From: JAXDJJ01 sp034665745
GTDB taxonomy: Bacteria; Actinomycetota; CADDZG01; WHSQ01
Reading direction: 5' to 3'
Length of the DNA stretch: 12,593 nt
Assembly (NCBI GenBank): GCA_034665745.1
Contig: JAXDJJ010000071.1
Coordinates: forward strand, 1-12,593
Shown: piece by piece, positions 5,741 to 12,130 of the stretch
Layout of the letters: each line of letters begins with the position of its first letter
Numbering within the stretch: position 1 is the first letter of the stretch
Made by a program: the position numbers and the translations under genes
The notes under the pieces: model-generated
What the model was told of the DNA's origin: nothing
The model's input: only the letters and a program-made list of their open reading frames with translations
Database searches by the model: none

Positions 5741-7510
5741 GTGCGGGCACGCGTAACGATCGCGCTAGTGATCTGTCTCGCCGCGTCCTTCCTCGTTCCT
5801 CCCGCCGCCGCCGCTCCTGCCGGAGGGATCGTCTACGAGGTCCATTACGTCAAGACCGTCGGAGGAGCCCAGATCCGGGTAGAGATCCGGCGCGACACGC
5901 GCTTCGACACCGCACGGCAGCCGGTGATCCTCACCTATTCGCCGTACAACTCCATCAATGGATCGACGCCTGCGGATGACGGGATAGCCGTCCGTTACAA
6001 CCCTCAGGGCTACGCACGTGCGGTTGCAGATGTGCTCGGTACCCGCGGTTCGACCGGGTGCTGGGACTACGGCGGCCGAGCCGAACAGCGTTCGGGTGTC
6101 GATGTCGTGAAGTACCTCGCACGACTTCCCTGGGCCAACGGTAACGTTGGCATGACGGGGGTGTCGTACGAAGGCACGACAGCAAACATGGTCGCGGCAA
6201 CGGGTATCCCCGAGCTCAAAGGCATCGTGCCGGTCGCGTCGATCAGTCGCTGGTACGGATACGCCTACAACAGCGGTGTGCGCTACTTCTTGAACTCCAA
6301 GGTGGCAACGGACGAAGGGATTGACACACCCTTGACGTTCGACGTTGGGTTCGGCGACACGGTTGCACCGACCCCGACGGACCCACGCTTCGCAGACATG
6401 GTGGCAGCGCGAGCCGCTGAATGTGGCGCGCTCGAACACACGATGCAGGGTTACAACACAGAGCCGGATTACGGATCCTTCTGGAAGCAGCGCGACTATC
6501 TCGAGCCAGCCCGCAAGGGTGCCTATCGAGCTGCAGTGTTAGTTGTGCACGGCTGGCAGGACTACAACGTGAAACAACAGGAAGGCACCGATCTCTACGA
6601 GGCTCTCGAGGTCGACGATCCCAAGACGCGCGCCATCGAAGGCGTGCCTTTCAAGATGCTGTGGATGACGCAGTCAAGCCACGCAGACGGCTCCGGCCCG
6701 GGTTATCAGGATCTCGTGGACGATTTCTGGGCCCAGACCCTCAAGGGTGAAGACCGCCAGCTGCCACCGCGTCGGCCGGTCGTCACTTTGGGACGAACGG
6801 CAGCCGGTGTCGATGAGACCTACCGCGCCGAAGGTTCATGGCCACCCGCGTCGACGCACGACCTGACCTTGTATCTCGGCCGCAGCTTCGACACGATCCC
6901 CGGCGTGCCGAGCGTTGGTCCGGTGGGCAGCAACGGAGAGCTAGGAACGCTGGACCTCAAGCCGCAGGACGATGGTGGGGGATGGACCTATTTCGACAGC
7001 GGCACCACAACAGAAGAGATCACACTTCGCGATCCATTGAACCGGGGCACCACGCTCCCGGACGGAACACCATTTAGGGGACACGGCTACTTCTCGCTGT
7101 TCCATGAGTCCGAACCGTTGAAGCATGACGTTCGTATCGCCGGATCTGCCCGCCTCGACGCTTATGTCAACGCGTCGACACCGGGACAGCAGATGGCACC
7201 TCTTCTCGTCGAAGTTCTTCCGGACGGTTCCCTCAACCTCGTAGAACGCGGCTTTCTGAATCTCAGCTACCGCGATGGCCTTGCCACAGCGGAACCGGCG
7301 ACCGGTTGGTTGCACGCGGTCGTGAGGTTCCTTCCCCAGGACTACACGTTCACGGCCGGCAGCCGGATCGGACTGATCCTGCAGGGCTCGAACACGGTGT
7401 GGGCACTGCCCGGGACCCCCGGTGAATTGAGCTTTGCCGACGGACCGGTGGACGGAGTGACTACGGTCGGAACCAGATTGCTGTTACCTGTGGTGGGGCC
7501 CCGGAACTAA
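5741..7510 (+). CDS. secreted CocE/NonD family serine hydrolase (X-Pro dipeptidyl-peptidase S15-like)
   Basis: An exported alpha/beta hydrolase of 589 aa. From GTG5741 it has a signal peptide: RAR, a hydrophobic core to about residue 19, and an alanine-rich cut near AAAA-P. The catalytic triad is readable: Ser142 in GVSYEGT, Asp274 in VVHGWQDYNV and His314 in QSSHADG. The ADVLGTRGSTG block (about 96-106) is the usual oxyanion and family signature. The C-terminal portion, about 345-589, reads as the beta-rich PepX_C jelly roll (for example SARLDAYVNAS, then GWLHAVVRF). Members cleave esters, amides or X-Pro peptides, as in cocaine esterase, glutaryl-7-ACA acylase and XPDAP; the substrate here is unknown. 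It lies 62 nt after the sulfatase without an evident promoter, so the two probably form an operon of exported hydrolases. Confidence 0.92.
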   Translation: MRARVTIALVICLAASFLVPPAAAAPAGGIVYEVHYVKTVGGAQIRVEIRRDTRFDTARQPVILTYSPYNSINGSTPADDGIAVRYNPQGYARAVADVLGTRGSTGCWDYGGRAEQRSGVDVVKYLARLPWANGNVGMTGVSYEGTTANMVAATGIPELKGIVPVASISRWYGYAYNSGVRYFLNSKVATDEGIDTPLTFDVGFGDTVAPTPTDPRFADMVAARAAECGALEHTMQGYNTEPDYGSFWKQRDYLEPARKGAYRAAVLVVHGWQDYNVKQQEGTDLYEALEVDDPKTRAIEGVPFKMLWMTQSSHADGSGPGYQDLVDDFWAQTLKGEDRQLPPRRPVVTLGRTAAGVDETYRAEGSWPPASTHDLTLYLGRSFDTIPGVPSVGPVGSNGELGTLDLKPQDDGGGWTYFDSGTTTEEITLRDPLNRGTTLPDGTPFRGHGYFSLFHESEPLKHDVRIAGSARLDAYVNASTPGQQMAPLLVEVLPDGSLNLVERGFLNLSYRDGLATAEPATGWLHAVVRFLPQDYTFTAGSRIGLILQGSNTVWALPGTPGELSFADGPVDGVTTVGTRLLLPVVGPRN

Positions 7511-8340
7511 CTCCGGGAGCGGCGGAAGAAGCGCTCGAGCATGTTCGCTCTGCGGTCATCGTTCCTGCGTTGCAGCCAGGCTCCCACCGCGATACCGGAG
7601 CCGAACACCGCGGCCCCCCCAACCCCTGCCGGGATCCCGATAAGCAGCGCGCGCCGGCGGGTCCGTAGCTCGTGGATCGGCCAGCCGCGCGAGAACGCCA
7701 TCTTGCGCAGCTCTGCTTCCGGATTCACCGCGTGGGGGAATCCGACAGACTCGAGCAACGGGAGATCGTTCATCGAATCGGAATATGCCGCGCATTCGCC
7801 GAGGTCGAGACTCAACTCGGCTGCGATCTCCGCAACCGCTTTCGCTTTAGCAGGCCCATGCATGATGTCGCCCGCGAGGCGGCCCGTGTAGAAGCCCTGG
7901 TCGTCGACCTCAGACACGGTCGCGATCGCACCCGTCATCCCAAGGTGACGCGCTAACTCTTCAGCAAGCTCGATGGGGGCCGCGGTGACGAGGAAGGTCA
8001 GGTCACCTCGCTCTTGGTGGCCCTCGATAACTTGAACGATGTCTGCGTAAACACGCGGAAGGATGCGATCCTCGGCGATCTCGCGGCCCCACATCATCAA
8101 CTCTCGCTGGCTGCGACCTGCGACGAACGAGAGGGTGGATTCACGCGAGCGGTCCATCCCCTTCTTCTGCTCGCCGCGGAGACGGAACATCGCTTGACCC
8201 CAGCCGAACCGAGCCATGTCTCGCACGCGGAACATGTCCCGCTCGTAGAGCCCGCGTGCCATAAGGAAGAGACTCGAGCCGGGGATAAGGGTGCGGTCGA
8301 CGTCGAAGAACGCCGCGCGTTTCGTCGGTTCGCTCACCAT
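7507..8340 (-). CDS. HAD-superfamily phosphatase (SerB-like subfamily IB) with C-terminal membrane anchor
   Basis: A phosphatase of about 277 aa. All HAD motifs are present: DVDRT (Asp13, Asp15, Thr17) for the nucleophile, FLVTAAP (Thr119) as motif II, Lys165 or Lys167 in GPAKAK, and YSDSMNDLPLL (Asp188, Asp192) for magnesium. The length, the 100-residue helical cap and the SDSxNDxPLL form fit the IB group of SerB and CicA-like enzymes. Unusually, after the catalytic domain there is a hydrophobic segment (about 231-256, ALLIGIPAGVGG onward), then a basic tail rich in R. This suggests the enzyme is tethered to the inner face of the membrane and may act on a lipid-linked phosphate. ATG8340 is chosen because GGAG lies 8 nt upstream; GTG8349 and GTG8337 are alternatives. 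It overlaps the nitroreductase stop, so it is coupled to that gene. Confidence 0.88.
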   Translation of the reverse strand: MVSEPTKRAAFFDVDRTLIPGSSLFLMARGLYERDMFRVRDMARFGWGQAMFRLRGEQKKGMDRSRESTLSFVAGRSQRELMMWGREIAEDRILPRVYADIVQVIEGHQERGDLTFLVTAAPIELAEELARHLGMTGAIATVSEVDDQGFYTGRLAGDIMHGPAKAKAVAEIAAELSLDLGECAAYSDSMNDLPLLESVGFPHAVNPEAELRKMAFSRGWPIHELRTRRRALLIGIPAGVGGAAVFGSGIAVGAWLQRRNDDRRANMLERFFRRSRS

Positions 8341-8891
8341 CCTCGCCACTCCGTTCTCTCTGCTGCTGCCGTTCGCCGGGTCATCGGGCGATCCGAGTCA
8401 CCGGGGGCCGGATAACCAAGGTAGATCAACCCCGCGATCCTTTCATCGGGCTCCACGCCGAGCGCAGCGCGAACCTCGTCCATCTCGGCTGCCGGACCCG
8501 TGCGGATCATGGCTCCGAGTCCCAGGTCGTGCGCTGCCAGCAGGATGTTCTGCATCGCCATCCCCGTCGCGTAGTGCTCCTCCATCTCGATCGCCTTCGG
8601 GTGGTTCAGATGCGGAGTCGCGATCACTGCGAGGATCACCGGCGCCCGATGTGCCTTGGCCGCGATACCCGAACCATCCTTGCCTCCTCGTTCGGTCCCC
8701 GCCTGCCACGCAGCACCGAAGTCATCGAGAGCGGCACCGGTGAGAACGAGGAAACGCCACGGTTGCGTGAGGTGGTGGGTGGGCGCACGCACGCCGGCCT
8801 CGAGGAGCTTCTCGATGGCTTCCTTGGAAGGTACTTGGTCGGTCACTTTCGGGACCGAACGTCTCGTCATGATCGCTTCGTAGGTATCCAC
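8334..8891 (-). CDS. nitroreductase family protein (YdjA-like)
   Basis: An FMN-dependent NAD(P)H oxidoreductase of 185 aa, the size of compact YdjA-type nitroreductases. The N-terminus TYEAIMTRRSVPKVTD holds the RRS FMN-phosphate contact. APTHHLTQPWRFLVLTG (about 37-53) and the helix EEHYATGMAMQNILLAAHDLGLGAMIRTG are hallmark segments. The frame is open further upstream to 8987, but GTG8891 is chosen: it starts right at the conserved region, has a TATCCT box exactly 6 nt upstream and avoids overlapping the divergent gene. Its stop overlaps the start of the HAD phosphatase, so the two are co-transcribed. The physiological electron acceptor is unknown. Confidence 0.9.
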   Translation of the reverse strand: MDTYEAIMTRRSVPKVTDQVPSKEAIEKLLEAGVRAPTHHLTQPWRFLVLTGAALDDFGAAWQAGTERGGKDGSGIAAKAHRAPVILAVIATPHLNHPKAIEMEEHYATGMAMQNILLAAHDLGLGAMIRTGPAAEMDEVRAALGVEPDERIAGLIYLGYPAPGDSDRPMTRRTAAAERTEWRGW

Positions 8892-8897
8892 GACGGG

Positions 8898-8933
8898 AGG
8901 ATACCGACGACATCGGGGGCCTAGACTCGCTCG
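8898..8933. promoter_or_regulatory. divergent leaderless promoters (nitroreductase left, TIM-barrel gene right)
   Basis: Minus strand: TATCCT (8903-8898), 6 nt, GTG8891. Plus strand: TAGACT (8922-8927), 6 nt, GTG8934. The two -10 boxes are 18 nt apart, so each falls where the other promoter's -35 contact would be. No good TTGACA-like boxes are visible. Only 42 nt separate the two start codons. Confidence 0.55.
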
Positions 8934-9713
8934 GTGCTTATAGGTGCGATGAATTTCCCCGGCCGCAGCGTTGCGAAAGAGATCCATCGCATCGCTGAAG
9001 ACGGCTTCGATCTCGTAGACCTCACGCTAGAGCCGCCTGCGGCGTGGACCCCCGATGGCAAAGAGATCGGACGCTTGATCGGTGACCTCGGACTAACAGC
9101 TGTCGGTCACACCGCCTGGTACCTGCCCATCGCGTCCGCGTACCCGGAGCTGCGCGCAACCGCGCGCGATCTGTACAAGCGAGGGCTCGATTGTTTCGCC
9201 GATGCCGGCGTCGAGCTCGTTAACGTTCACCCAGATCAGAAGATCCCTCTGCACTCGATGGACAACGTTCGCAAGATGAATGCCGACGCGATCAGGGACC
9301 TCGCCGAGGATGCCGCCGGCCGAGGCATCCGCTTGATGGTCGAGAACCTAGACAAGGTGTTCGCGGCCCCCGAGGACCTCCAACCGATCTTCGAGCGGGT
9401 GCCCGAGGCGGGCTTCCACCTCGATATCGGTCACGCGAACCTGAACCTCGGGTTGGGCCAACCGAACCGGACCGCGGCACTCCTGAAGGCGTTCGGCGAC
9501 CGCCTCGCCCACGTACACCTGTCTGACAACAGGGGAGGGGCGATGGACCTCCACCTGCCGCTCGGCGCCGGCGCGATCGACTGGAAGGCTCACGCCCGCC
9601 TCCTGAAGGAGCACGGCTGGGACGGAACCGTGACCCTCGAGGTCTTCTCCCGGGACCGTGAGTTCCTGAGGGCGTCCCGCCAGACGTGGCTGAAGATCTG
9701 GGCGGACGCCTAG
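8934..9713 (+). CDS. sugar phosphate isomerase/epimerase-like TIM-barrel protein
   Basis: A 259-aa soluble protein of the xylose isomerase-like TIM-barrel (AP_endonuc_2) superfamily, which includes sugar epimerases, myo-inositol enzymes and endonuclease IV. Metal-binding positions can be placed: Glu137 in MVENLD, Asp164 and His167 in FHLDIGH, His193/His195 in AHVHLSDN, and a late glutamate in TVTLEVFSRD. His59 (VGHTAW) and His99 (NVHPD) sit on earlier strands. The DIGHANL and HVHLSDN pattern fits sugar isomerase/epimerase-like members better than DNA-repair endonuclease IV, which carries more histidines. GTG8934 is supported by TAGACT 6 nt upstream; there is no Shine-Dalgarno. The substrate is not inferable. 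Confidence 0.88.
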   Translation: MLIGAMNFPGRSVAKEIHRIAEDGFDLVDLTLEPPAAWTPDGKEIGRLIGDLGLTAVGHTAWYLPIASAYPELRATARDLYKRGLDCFADAGVELVNVHPDQKIPLHSMDNVRKMNADAIRDLAEDAAGRGIRLMVENLDKVFAAPEDLQPIFERVPEAGFHLDIGHANLNLGLGQPNRTAALLKAFGDRLAHVHLSDNRGGAMDLHLPLGAGAIDWKAHARLLKEHGWDGTVTLEVFSRDREFLRASRQTWLKIWADA

Positions 9714-9742
9714 AAGGGTCTGTTCTTTTTGTGGTTTTTGTG

Positions 9743-9748
9743 TACTAT
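9743..9748 (+). promoter_or_regulatory. -10 element of the 56-aa peptide gene
   Basis: TACTAT lies 8 nt upstream of ATG9757 within a T-rich stretch (9721-9756) that stands out from the GC-rich surroundings. No Shine-Dalgarno precedes the ATG, so the mRNA is probably leaderless. TATTGT (9746-9751) is a less well-spaced alternative. Confidence 0.45.
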
Positions 9749-9756
9749 TGTTGCTT

Positions 9757-9927
9757 ATGAGGTTCAAGAAGCTTCTCACCCTTGGTCTGATCGCCTTCGG
9801 CGTGTTCTTCCTCATCTCGTCACCTGCAGAGGCCGCTCGCCTCGTCAAAGTGACTGGAGAGAGCGCTGGGGACTGGTTCCAGACCGTTGCCGGCGCCCTC
9901 ACGAAGTTCATGAAAACCCTGGTTTGA
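9757..9927 (+). CDS. 56-aa exported or membrane-anchored small protein
   Basis: This small gene reads MRFKKLLTLGLIAFGVFF, then LISSPAEAARLV and an amphipathic tail ending in LTKFMKTLV. Residues 3-5 are basic and 6-21 hydrophobic, and SPAEA-A looks like a signal-peptidase site. The mature part (about 31 residues, GESAGDWFQTVAGALTKFM) could form a surface-active helix. Alternatively the hydrophobic segment stays as an anchor. Codon use is GC-biased at third positions as in the neighbours, which supports real coding. It sits 43 nt after the TIM-barrel gene and 26 nt before the PH-domain gene. Function is unknown. Confidence 0.7.
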   Translation: MRFKKLLTLGLIAFGVFFLISSPAEAARLVKVTGESAGDWFQTVAGALTKFMKTLV

Positions 9928-9941
9928 GCCACCCTCACCAC

Positions 9942-9953
9942 TAGGGTCTGGTC
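9942..9953 (+). promoter_or_regulatory. leaderless promoter -10 element of the PH-domain gene
   Basis: TAGGGT (9942-9947) is followed by exactly 6 nt and GTG9954. No ribosome site is present. A -35 box at normal spacing is not evident, so the gene may also be read from the peptide promoter upstream. Confidence 0.45.
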
Positions 9954-10520
9954 GTGGGCAGGAGCCGTTATCTCGCCGCGGACGAGCGCATCATCCTCGA
10001 GGTCCGCAGGCATATGTCGTTGTTGTTTGGTTCCGGCACGCTCGCGCTCCTCGCGATCCTCGGGGCCGGAGCCATCGGCTGGTTCACGGGCCCTTCTGTG
10101 GGGTCCGACCGGGTAGACCTCGTCCTAGGTGTCATCGCCCTTGTCGTTGCTGCCCGGTTCGGGTGGCGGGTGTGGCAATGGCACGCCGATCGCATCGTCG
10201 TAACCGACCAACGGATCTTCGAGGTCTCGGGCGTGCTCACCCGCAAGGTCGCTTCGATGCCCCTCACCCGGGTGACCGACATGACCTACCAGCGCTCGTT
10301 GTTGGGGCGCGTGCTCGGATACGGGGACCTGATCGTCGAATCGGCGGGCCAGGACCAGGCCCTCAGCCGGATCGAGCACCTCCCCCGGCCGGACGACTTC
10401 TATCGGACCATCACCTCGCTCGTCACCGCCGGTATCCCGAGCCTGCTGCCGGAGGGCCAGGACGAGCTCTGGCTTCCCGAGGACGACGACACCGGGCCCC
10501 TTCCACGGGTCATCGTCTGA
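9954..10520 (+). CDS. bacterial PH-domain membrane protein (DUF304/YdbS-like)
   Basis: A 188-aa inner-membrane protein. Two hydrophobic segments (about 24-44 and 55-68) precede a bacterial PH-like domain at about 74-152: WHADRIVVTDQRIFEVSGV, then MPLTRVTDMTYQRSLLGRVLGYGDLIVESAG and an IEHLPRPDDFY end. The VTDxRI start and the LxRVTDxxxxxxxxGRxxGYGDLxVESAG block are hallmarks of the family. A short acidic tail (PEDDDTGP) follows. Such proteins are common in actinobacteria, and their ligand and role are poorly defined. The start GTG9954 is set by the TAGGGT box 6 nt upstream. It is preceded by the small exported peptide gene, with which it may be transcribed. Confidence 0.88.
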   Translation: MGRSRYLAADERIILEVRRHMSLLFGSGTLALLAILGAGAIGWFTGPSVGSDRVDLVLGVIALVVAARFGWRVWQWHADRIVVTDQRIFEVSGVLTRKVASMPLTRVTDMTYQRSLLGRVLGYGDLIVESAGQDQALSRIEHLPRPDDFYRTITSLVTAGIPSLLPEGQDELWLPEDDDTGPLPRVIV

Positions 10521-10539
10521 GCCTTTAGGGCCGCAGGAA

Positions 10540-10552
10540 GCCCCCTCGGGGC
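10540..10552 (+). terminator. short GC hairpin after the PH-domain gene
   Basis: GCCCC (10540-10544) and GGGGC (10548-10552) form a 5-bp stem with a 3-nt loop, 20 nt after the stop. There is no U-run, so it is a weak terminator at best. It could instead be part of the leader fold of the next transcript. Confidence 0.3.
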
Positions 10553-10554
10553 GG

Positions 10555-10594
10555 CGAATCTCCTCCGTAAGACATCAATCTACGGAGGTTCGAG
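10555..10594 (+). promoter_or_regulatory. leader hairpin sequestering the Shine-Dalgarno of the secreted triplet
   Basis: CCTCCGTA (10562-10569) is a perfect complement of TACGGAGG (10581-10588), with an 11-nt loop. CGAA (10555-10558) and TTCG (10589-10592) extend the stem across a 3-nt bulge. The right arm contains the whole GGAGG ribosome site (10584-10588), 6 nt before ATG10595. When folded, the site is blocked, which suggests translational control of all three downstream genes. No promoter could be placed with confidence, so it is assumed that the transcript begins upstream of 10555. Confidence 0.55.
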
Positions 10595-11119
10595 ATGAAG
10601 AAGCTGATCGGTATCGCGAGCGCCGGACTCATGGCCCTCGCTCTGCTGGGCACCCCGGCGACCGCTGCGGCCAAACAGCAGCACGTCGAGGGCACGATCG
10701 CATTGCCCGCTCCCTTCCCCCAGGGCACGTTCGACGGGTGCTGGGGCGGAGCTACACGCCGCACCACGACCCCAACGGGTGGCGCAACCAGCCCGGCCAA
10801 CGGCTCGGTCGGTTTCCGCTTCCCGCTCGACAAGGCGACCTGGAACAAGCCCTTCAAGCTCGAGGTGACCGGCGGCGAAGGCACCGTCGACCTCGACATC
10901 TTCATGTACATCACGATGCCTCCGGCAGAAGCGACCGTTGATGACCCAGTCAACGGGGGCACGCCGGTTTCGGTCGACTACACGAACCGCCAAGAGGGCG
11001 GCGAGGTCGGCACGGTTCCCACTGGTGCCACCGAGGCCATCGTCTGCATGTACGCAGGCCCTGACTACTACGGCTACAACTCGTCGTTCATGTACATGGC
11101 CGGCAAGGGCGTGAAGTAA
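10595..11119 (+). CDS. secreted protein, tandem family copy 1 (unknown function)
   Basis: A 174-aa exported protein of no family I recognise. KK plus a hydrophobic core and TPATAAA-K (about 26/27) form a signal peptide. The mature part begins KQQHVEGTI, has Cys49 and Cys151 (a likely disulfide), a DKATWNKPFKLEV strand (79-91), GTVDLDIFMYI (96-106), a GEVGTVP loop and the C-terminal AGKGVK. Alternating short hydrophobic strands suggest a small beta-sandwich, faintly like bacterial pre-peptidase C-terminal domains. It is first of three tandem paralogues and the only one with a classical ribosome site (GGAGG), which is hidden in a hairpin. It differs from copies 2 and 3 by an extra TTTPTGGATSP-rich loop (57-67) and Tyr-rich end (YYGYNSS). 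Confidence 0.8.
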   Translation: MKKLIGIASAGLMALALLGTPATAAAKQQHVEGTIALPAPFPQGTFDGCWGGATRRTTTPTGGATSPANGSVGFRFPLDKATWNKPFKLEVTGGEGTVDLDIFMYITMPPAEATVDDPVNGGTPVSVDYTNRQEGGEVGTVPTGATEAIVCMYAGPDYYGYNSSFMYMAGKGVK

Positions 11120-11121
11120 CG

Positions 11122-11631
11122 ATGCGCAAACTCATCGCACTTGCTTCCGCCAGCCTGATCCTCGGCTCCCTCATCGGGGGTGTCGCCGATGCCGCTCCCA
11201 AGCAGCAATCGGTCGAGGGCACGATCGTCGCTCCGGCACGTCACCCGGACGGTTGCTACACCGGCCTTCAGCGTCACGCGACCTCGGTTGCCGGTGAAGC
11301 GATCAACGGTGTCGTCGGTTGGACGATCAAGATAGACAAAGCCACGTGGAACAAGCCGTTCAAGTTGGACGGCGTTGCCCCCGCCGGCACGGTCGACCTG
11401 GACATCACCTATTACCTGGGTGAGTTCGCTACCCAGGCAGAGTTCGCGAACGACCCAGCTCCAGTCGCTCCGGCGTCCATCGCTTTCGAAACTAGAGGGC
11501 AGACGGGCGAGTCGGGCATAGTCCCCAAGTACGCGATCAACGCTCTCGTGTGCGTCTATGCGGATGAAGCCGCGCCGGCAGTTTCCGGAGCGGTCGACTT
11601 CTCCTACCTCGCCGGTAAGGGAGTGAAGTAG
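11122..11631 (+). CDS. secreted protein, tandem family copy 2 (unknown function)
   Basis: A 169-aa paralogue of the preceding gene: signal peptide to about residue 24 (VADA-A), mature KQQSVEGTI, Cys45, the strand DKATWNKPFKL, GTVDLDITYYL, a GESGIVP loop, Cys144 in LVCVYAD, and the same AGKGVK end. It starts only 2 nt after the stop of copy 1 (TAACGATG), without a well-placed Shine-Dalgarno. Translation therefore probably relies on ribosomes finishing copy 1. That would pass the control exerted by the leader hairpin on to this gene. Confidence 0.8.
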   Translation: MRKLIALASASLILGSLIGGVADAAPKQQSVEGTIVAPARHPDGCYTGLQRHATSVAGEAINGVVGWTIKIDKATWNKPFKLDGVAPAGTVDLDITYYLGEFATQAEFANDPAPVAPASIAFETRGQTGESGIVPKYAINALVCVYADEAAPAVSGAVDFSYLAGKGVK

Positions 11632-11633
11632 CG

Positions 11634-12104
11634 ATGCGCAGGTTGATTGCTCTCGTTGGTGTCGCGGCATTCATCGCCGGTGCTCTGTCGGTTCCTGCGG
11701 TCGCCGGCAAGAAGGCGGTTCGCCAGACCGTCGAGGGCTCGATCCTGGTTCCCCAGGGCGGGAATGCGGCTGCGACCTGTGTGTACAGGGCCCAGCGTGC
11801 GCTCTACATCGCCATGGGCGAGCAGGTCAACGGTGTGTTCGGTTACACGTTCACCGTCGATCCCGGCACGGTCAACAAGAAGTTCACGCTCGAGGGTTCG
11901 GCCGGTGCTGGCTTGGACATCTCGTTCTATGGCGAGCTCGGCACCGATCCCACCGCGGACGCTCCCGGCAACTATGCCTACGAGAACCCTGGTGTCGGCG
12001 GCGAGTCGGGCTTGGTACCAGCTGGCTTCCCCAACGCCTTCGTTTGTCTGACGGAGGGTCCGAACTCGACCTTCACCTACACGGCGGGCAAGGGCGTTAA
12101 GTAG
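11634..12104 (+). CDS. secreted protein, tandem family copy 3 (unknown function)
   Basis: A 156-aa, most diverged paralogue: signal peptide (RRLIALVGVAAFIAG, cut near VAG-K), then QTVEGSI, Cys49, GYTFTVDPGTVNKKFTLEG (strand equivalent of the NKPFKL region), GLDISFYGELG, GESGLVP, Cys138 in FVCLTEG and the shared AGKGVK end. It begins 2 nt after copy 2 (TAGCGATG). Here an AAGGGAG run in the end of copy 2 (11617-11623) lies 10 nt upstream and could act as a ribosome site. A terminator follows 26 nt after the stop, closing the operon. Confidence 0.8.
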   Translation: MRRLIALVGVAAFIAGALSVPAVAGKKAVRQTVEGSILVPQGGNAAATCVYRAQRALYIAMGEQVNGVFGYTFTVDPGTVNKKFTLEGSAGAGLDISFYGELGTDPTADAPGNYAYENPGVGGESGLVPAGFPNAFVCLTEGPNSTFTYTAGKGVK

Positions 12105-12130
12105 CTTCAGCGGCTTCAGAGCATCAATGA

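Noticed and set aside
5765..6439. Antisense open frame (224 codons) in the CocE gene
   Set aside because: It is a shadow of a well-supported gene, with Arg/Cys/His-rich sequence and no ribosome site or family motif.
8892..8987. Nitroreductase extension to 8987
   Set aside because: The extra 32 residues are not nitroreductase-like and overlap the divergent TIM-barrel gene.
10595..12104. AGKGVK ends of the secreted triplet as a sortase or anchoring signal
   Set aside because: There is no LPxTG-like motif, no hydrophobic C-terminal segment and no lipobox cysteine after the signal peptide.
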